Part shown: positions 63,320 through 64,000 of the stretch, piece by piece
Numbering within the stretch: position 1 is the stretch's first letter
Layout of the letters: each line of letters starts with the position of its first letter
Assembly: GCA_016785225.1 (NCBI GenBank)
Contig: JAFBJZ010000608.1
Location: forward strand, 868,001-932,000
From: Psettodes erumei
Lineage: Eukaryota > Chordata > Actinopteri > Pleuronectiformes > Psettodidae
Direction of reading: 5' to 3'
Length of the DNA: 64,000 bases
Made by a program: the position numbers and the translations under genes
Notes under the pieces: generated by a model
The model's input: the letters and a program-made list of their open reading frames with translations, nothing else
Databases searched by the model: none
Told to the model about the DNA's origin: nothing

Positions 63320-63700
63320 ATTCATGCTAGCAAGTGCAGGGTCCCTGTTGCTTGATGAGTGTAATATAGCATGCTCACTTAATTATGGAGCAGCTCTCAT
63401 GAGAGGCATATCAGAGGATGTAGACAAGATGAATATGGTTCCCCAGCTCCTCTTGCTTATGAATTGTGGGAAACTCAGCAATTTGCATGGCAGGAGATAT
63501 GATACGCCATATCCTTGTTTCGGTTTTAGCAACACTGGCCCCGGCCGCGCTGAGATGTTTATTATTGTTATTAATATTTTGTCGGGAAGCGGGGCTCTGA
63601 GTGACACACGGCCCTGGAAGGGGCTTATTAAAAGAAGTTATTGTCGGCGTTTGCCACGGAGAGATACAACAGTGATTAATGGTGTGTTTTACAGCTGACA
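63320..63700. promoter_or_regulatory. Candidate conserved non-coding element (intron 2)
   Basis: About 380 bases of balanced, repeat-free sequence that stays open in one plus frame (63324-63698) and in parts of two minus frames. It contains an exact octamer ATTTGCAT (63481-63488), TTATTATTGTTATTAATATT and CTTATTAAAAG. The plus-frame translation shows no recognisable domain and no plausible splice-flanked exon. I read it as regulatory DNA, but an unknown exon cannot be excluded. Confidence 0.35.
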
Positions 63701-64000
63701 AAAAAGCGCAGGGAGACGCAGACCTGGGAGGACAGTGGTGAGAAATCACTGCAAGGAAATTGCTAGGTATGTTTTACCTCCGCTGAACGAACCCATCCTT
63801 CACATGTGCATCATCCCGGACTGTGCAGGGCCGTTGGGAAAATAAAACTCTTCTGATTTTGTCTGGTTTTGACCCACTTACTGTTCTCCTATTTCTCTAA
63901 CGAAACCATCTGTTTTTTTCGGTCTTATGTCATTATTGCATCATTTTAAGCTCTAAAATGAGAACGACTTGGTTATAGCATCTCCCCGTGTGACTTGACA

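Larger units (their letters stand above)
59131..64000 (+). other. ctbp2: Start of ctbp2 intron 2 (continues past window)
   Basis: Begins with GTAAAG. It contains an interspersed-repeat relic (60391-60520), a pyrimidine tract near 61700-61735, and three regulatory-looking stretches (61500-61690, 62940-63110, 63320-63700). Known: the RIBEYE isoform of synaptic ribbons uses a large alternative exon located downstream of this first coding exon. No frame here exceeds about 124 codons, so that exon must lie beyond 64000 if it is present. The next shared exon, starting IRPQIMNG in relatives, was not found either. Confidence 0.6.

Noticed and set aside
1..64000. Bacterial or phage systems, CRISPR arrays, operons
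   Set aside because: No dense coding, ribosome-binding-site spacing or spaced direct repeats. Composition and repeats are those of a vertebrate genome.

Overview
The window looks like vertebrate, most likely spiny-rayed (percomorph) teleost, nuclear DNA. It has no dense coding. It is full of (CA)n/(TG)n microsatellites, G/C homopolymers and relics of interspersed repeats that I recognise from percomorph genomes, for example at 43928-44203 and 60391-60520. Nothing in it is bacterial, and there is no CRISPR array, rRNA or convincing tRNA.

One gene can be supported. An exon at 58909-59130 carries the start codon and first 19 codons (plus one base) of a C-terminal binding protein, MSLTDKHKVKRQRLDRICEG. 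This is nearly identical to the N-terminus specific to vertebrate CtBP2 and leads into a GTAAAG donor at the expected phase. About 31.5 kb upstream (roughly 26.8-27.35 kb) lies a CpG-rich promoter-like block with an inverted CCAAT box, a GC box, a TATA-like box, two long polypurine tracts and a CAG|GTAAGA donor. I read it as the 5' non-coding first exon. The window would then be: 1-26.8 kb upstream flank; 26.8-27.35 kb promoter and exon 1; 27,353-58,908 intron 1; 58,909-59,130 exon 2 with the start codon; 59,131-64,000 the beginning of intron 2. The catalytic-fold exons and the RIBEYE-specific exon are not here.

The upstream flank is AT-rich and holds repeat relics, including a foldback-type non-autonomous DNA transposon at about 24.83-25.31 kb, plus a few repeat-free stretches rich in homeodomain-type motifs. 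Intron 1 is richer in GC and CpG. It holds several stretches that look like conserved non-coding regulatory DNA: a cluster of seven ATTA/TAAT cores near 38.65-38.72 kb, and a SOX-type inverted repeat beside a palindromic E-box near 45.9 kb. It also has a textbook juxtaposed 3'/5' splice site at 40647|40648, which could be a recursive splice point.

The least expected signals are the candidate recursive splice site, a pair of diverged 57-nt direct repeats (39461, 41279) that keep the same translated pattern, and two short upstream ORFs in the predicted 5' UTR. Conservation could not be tested, so all regulatory-element calls rest on sequence character alone.
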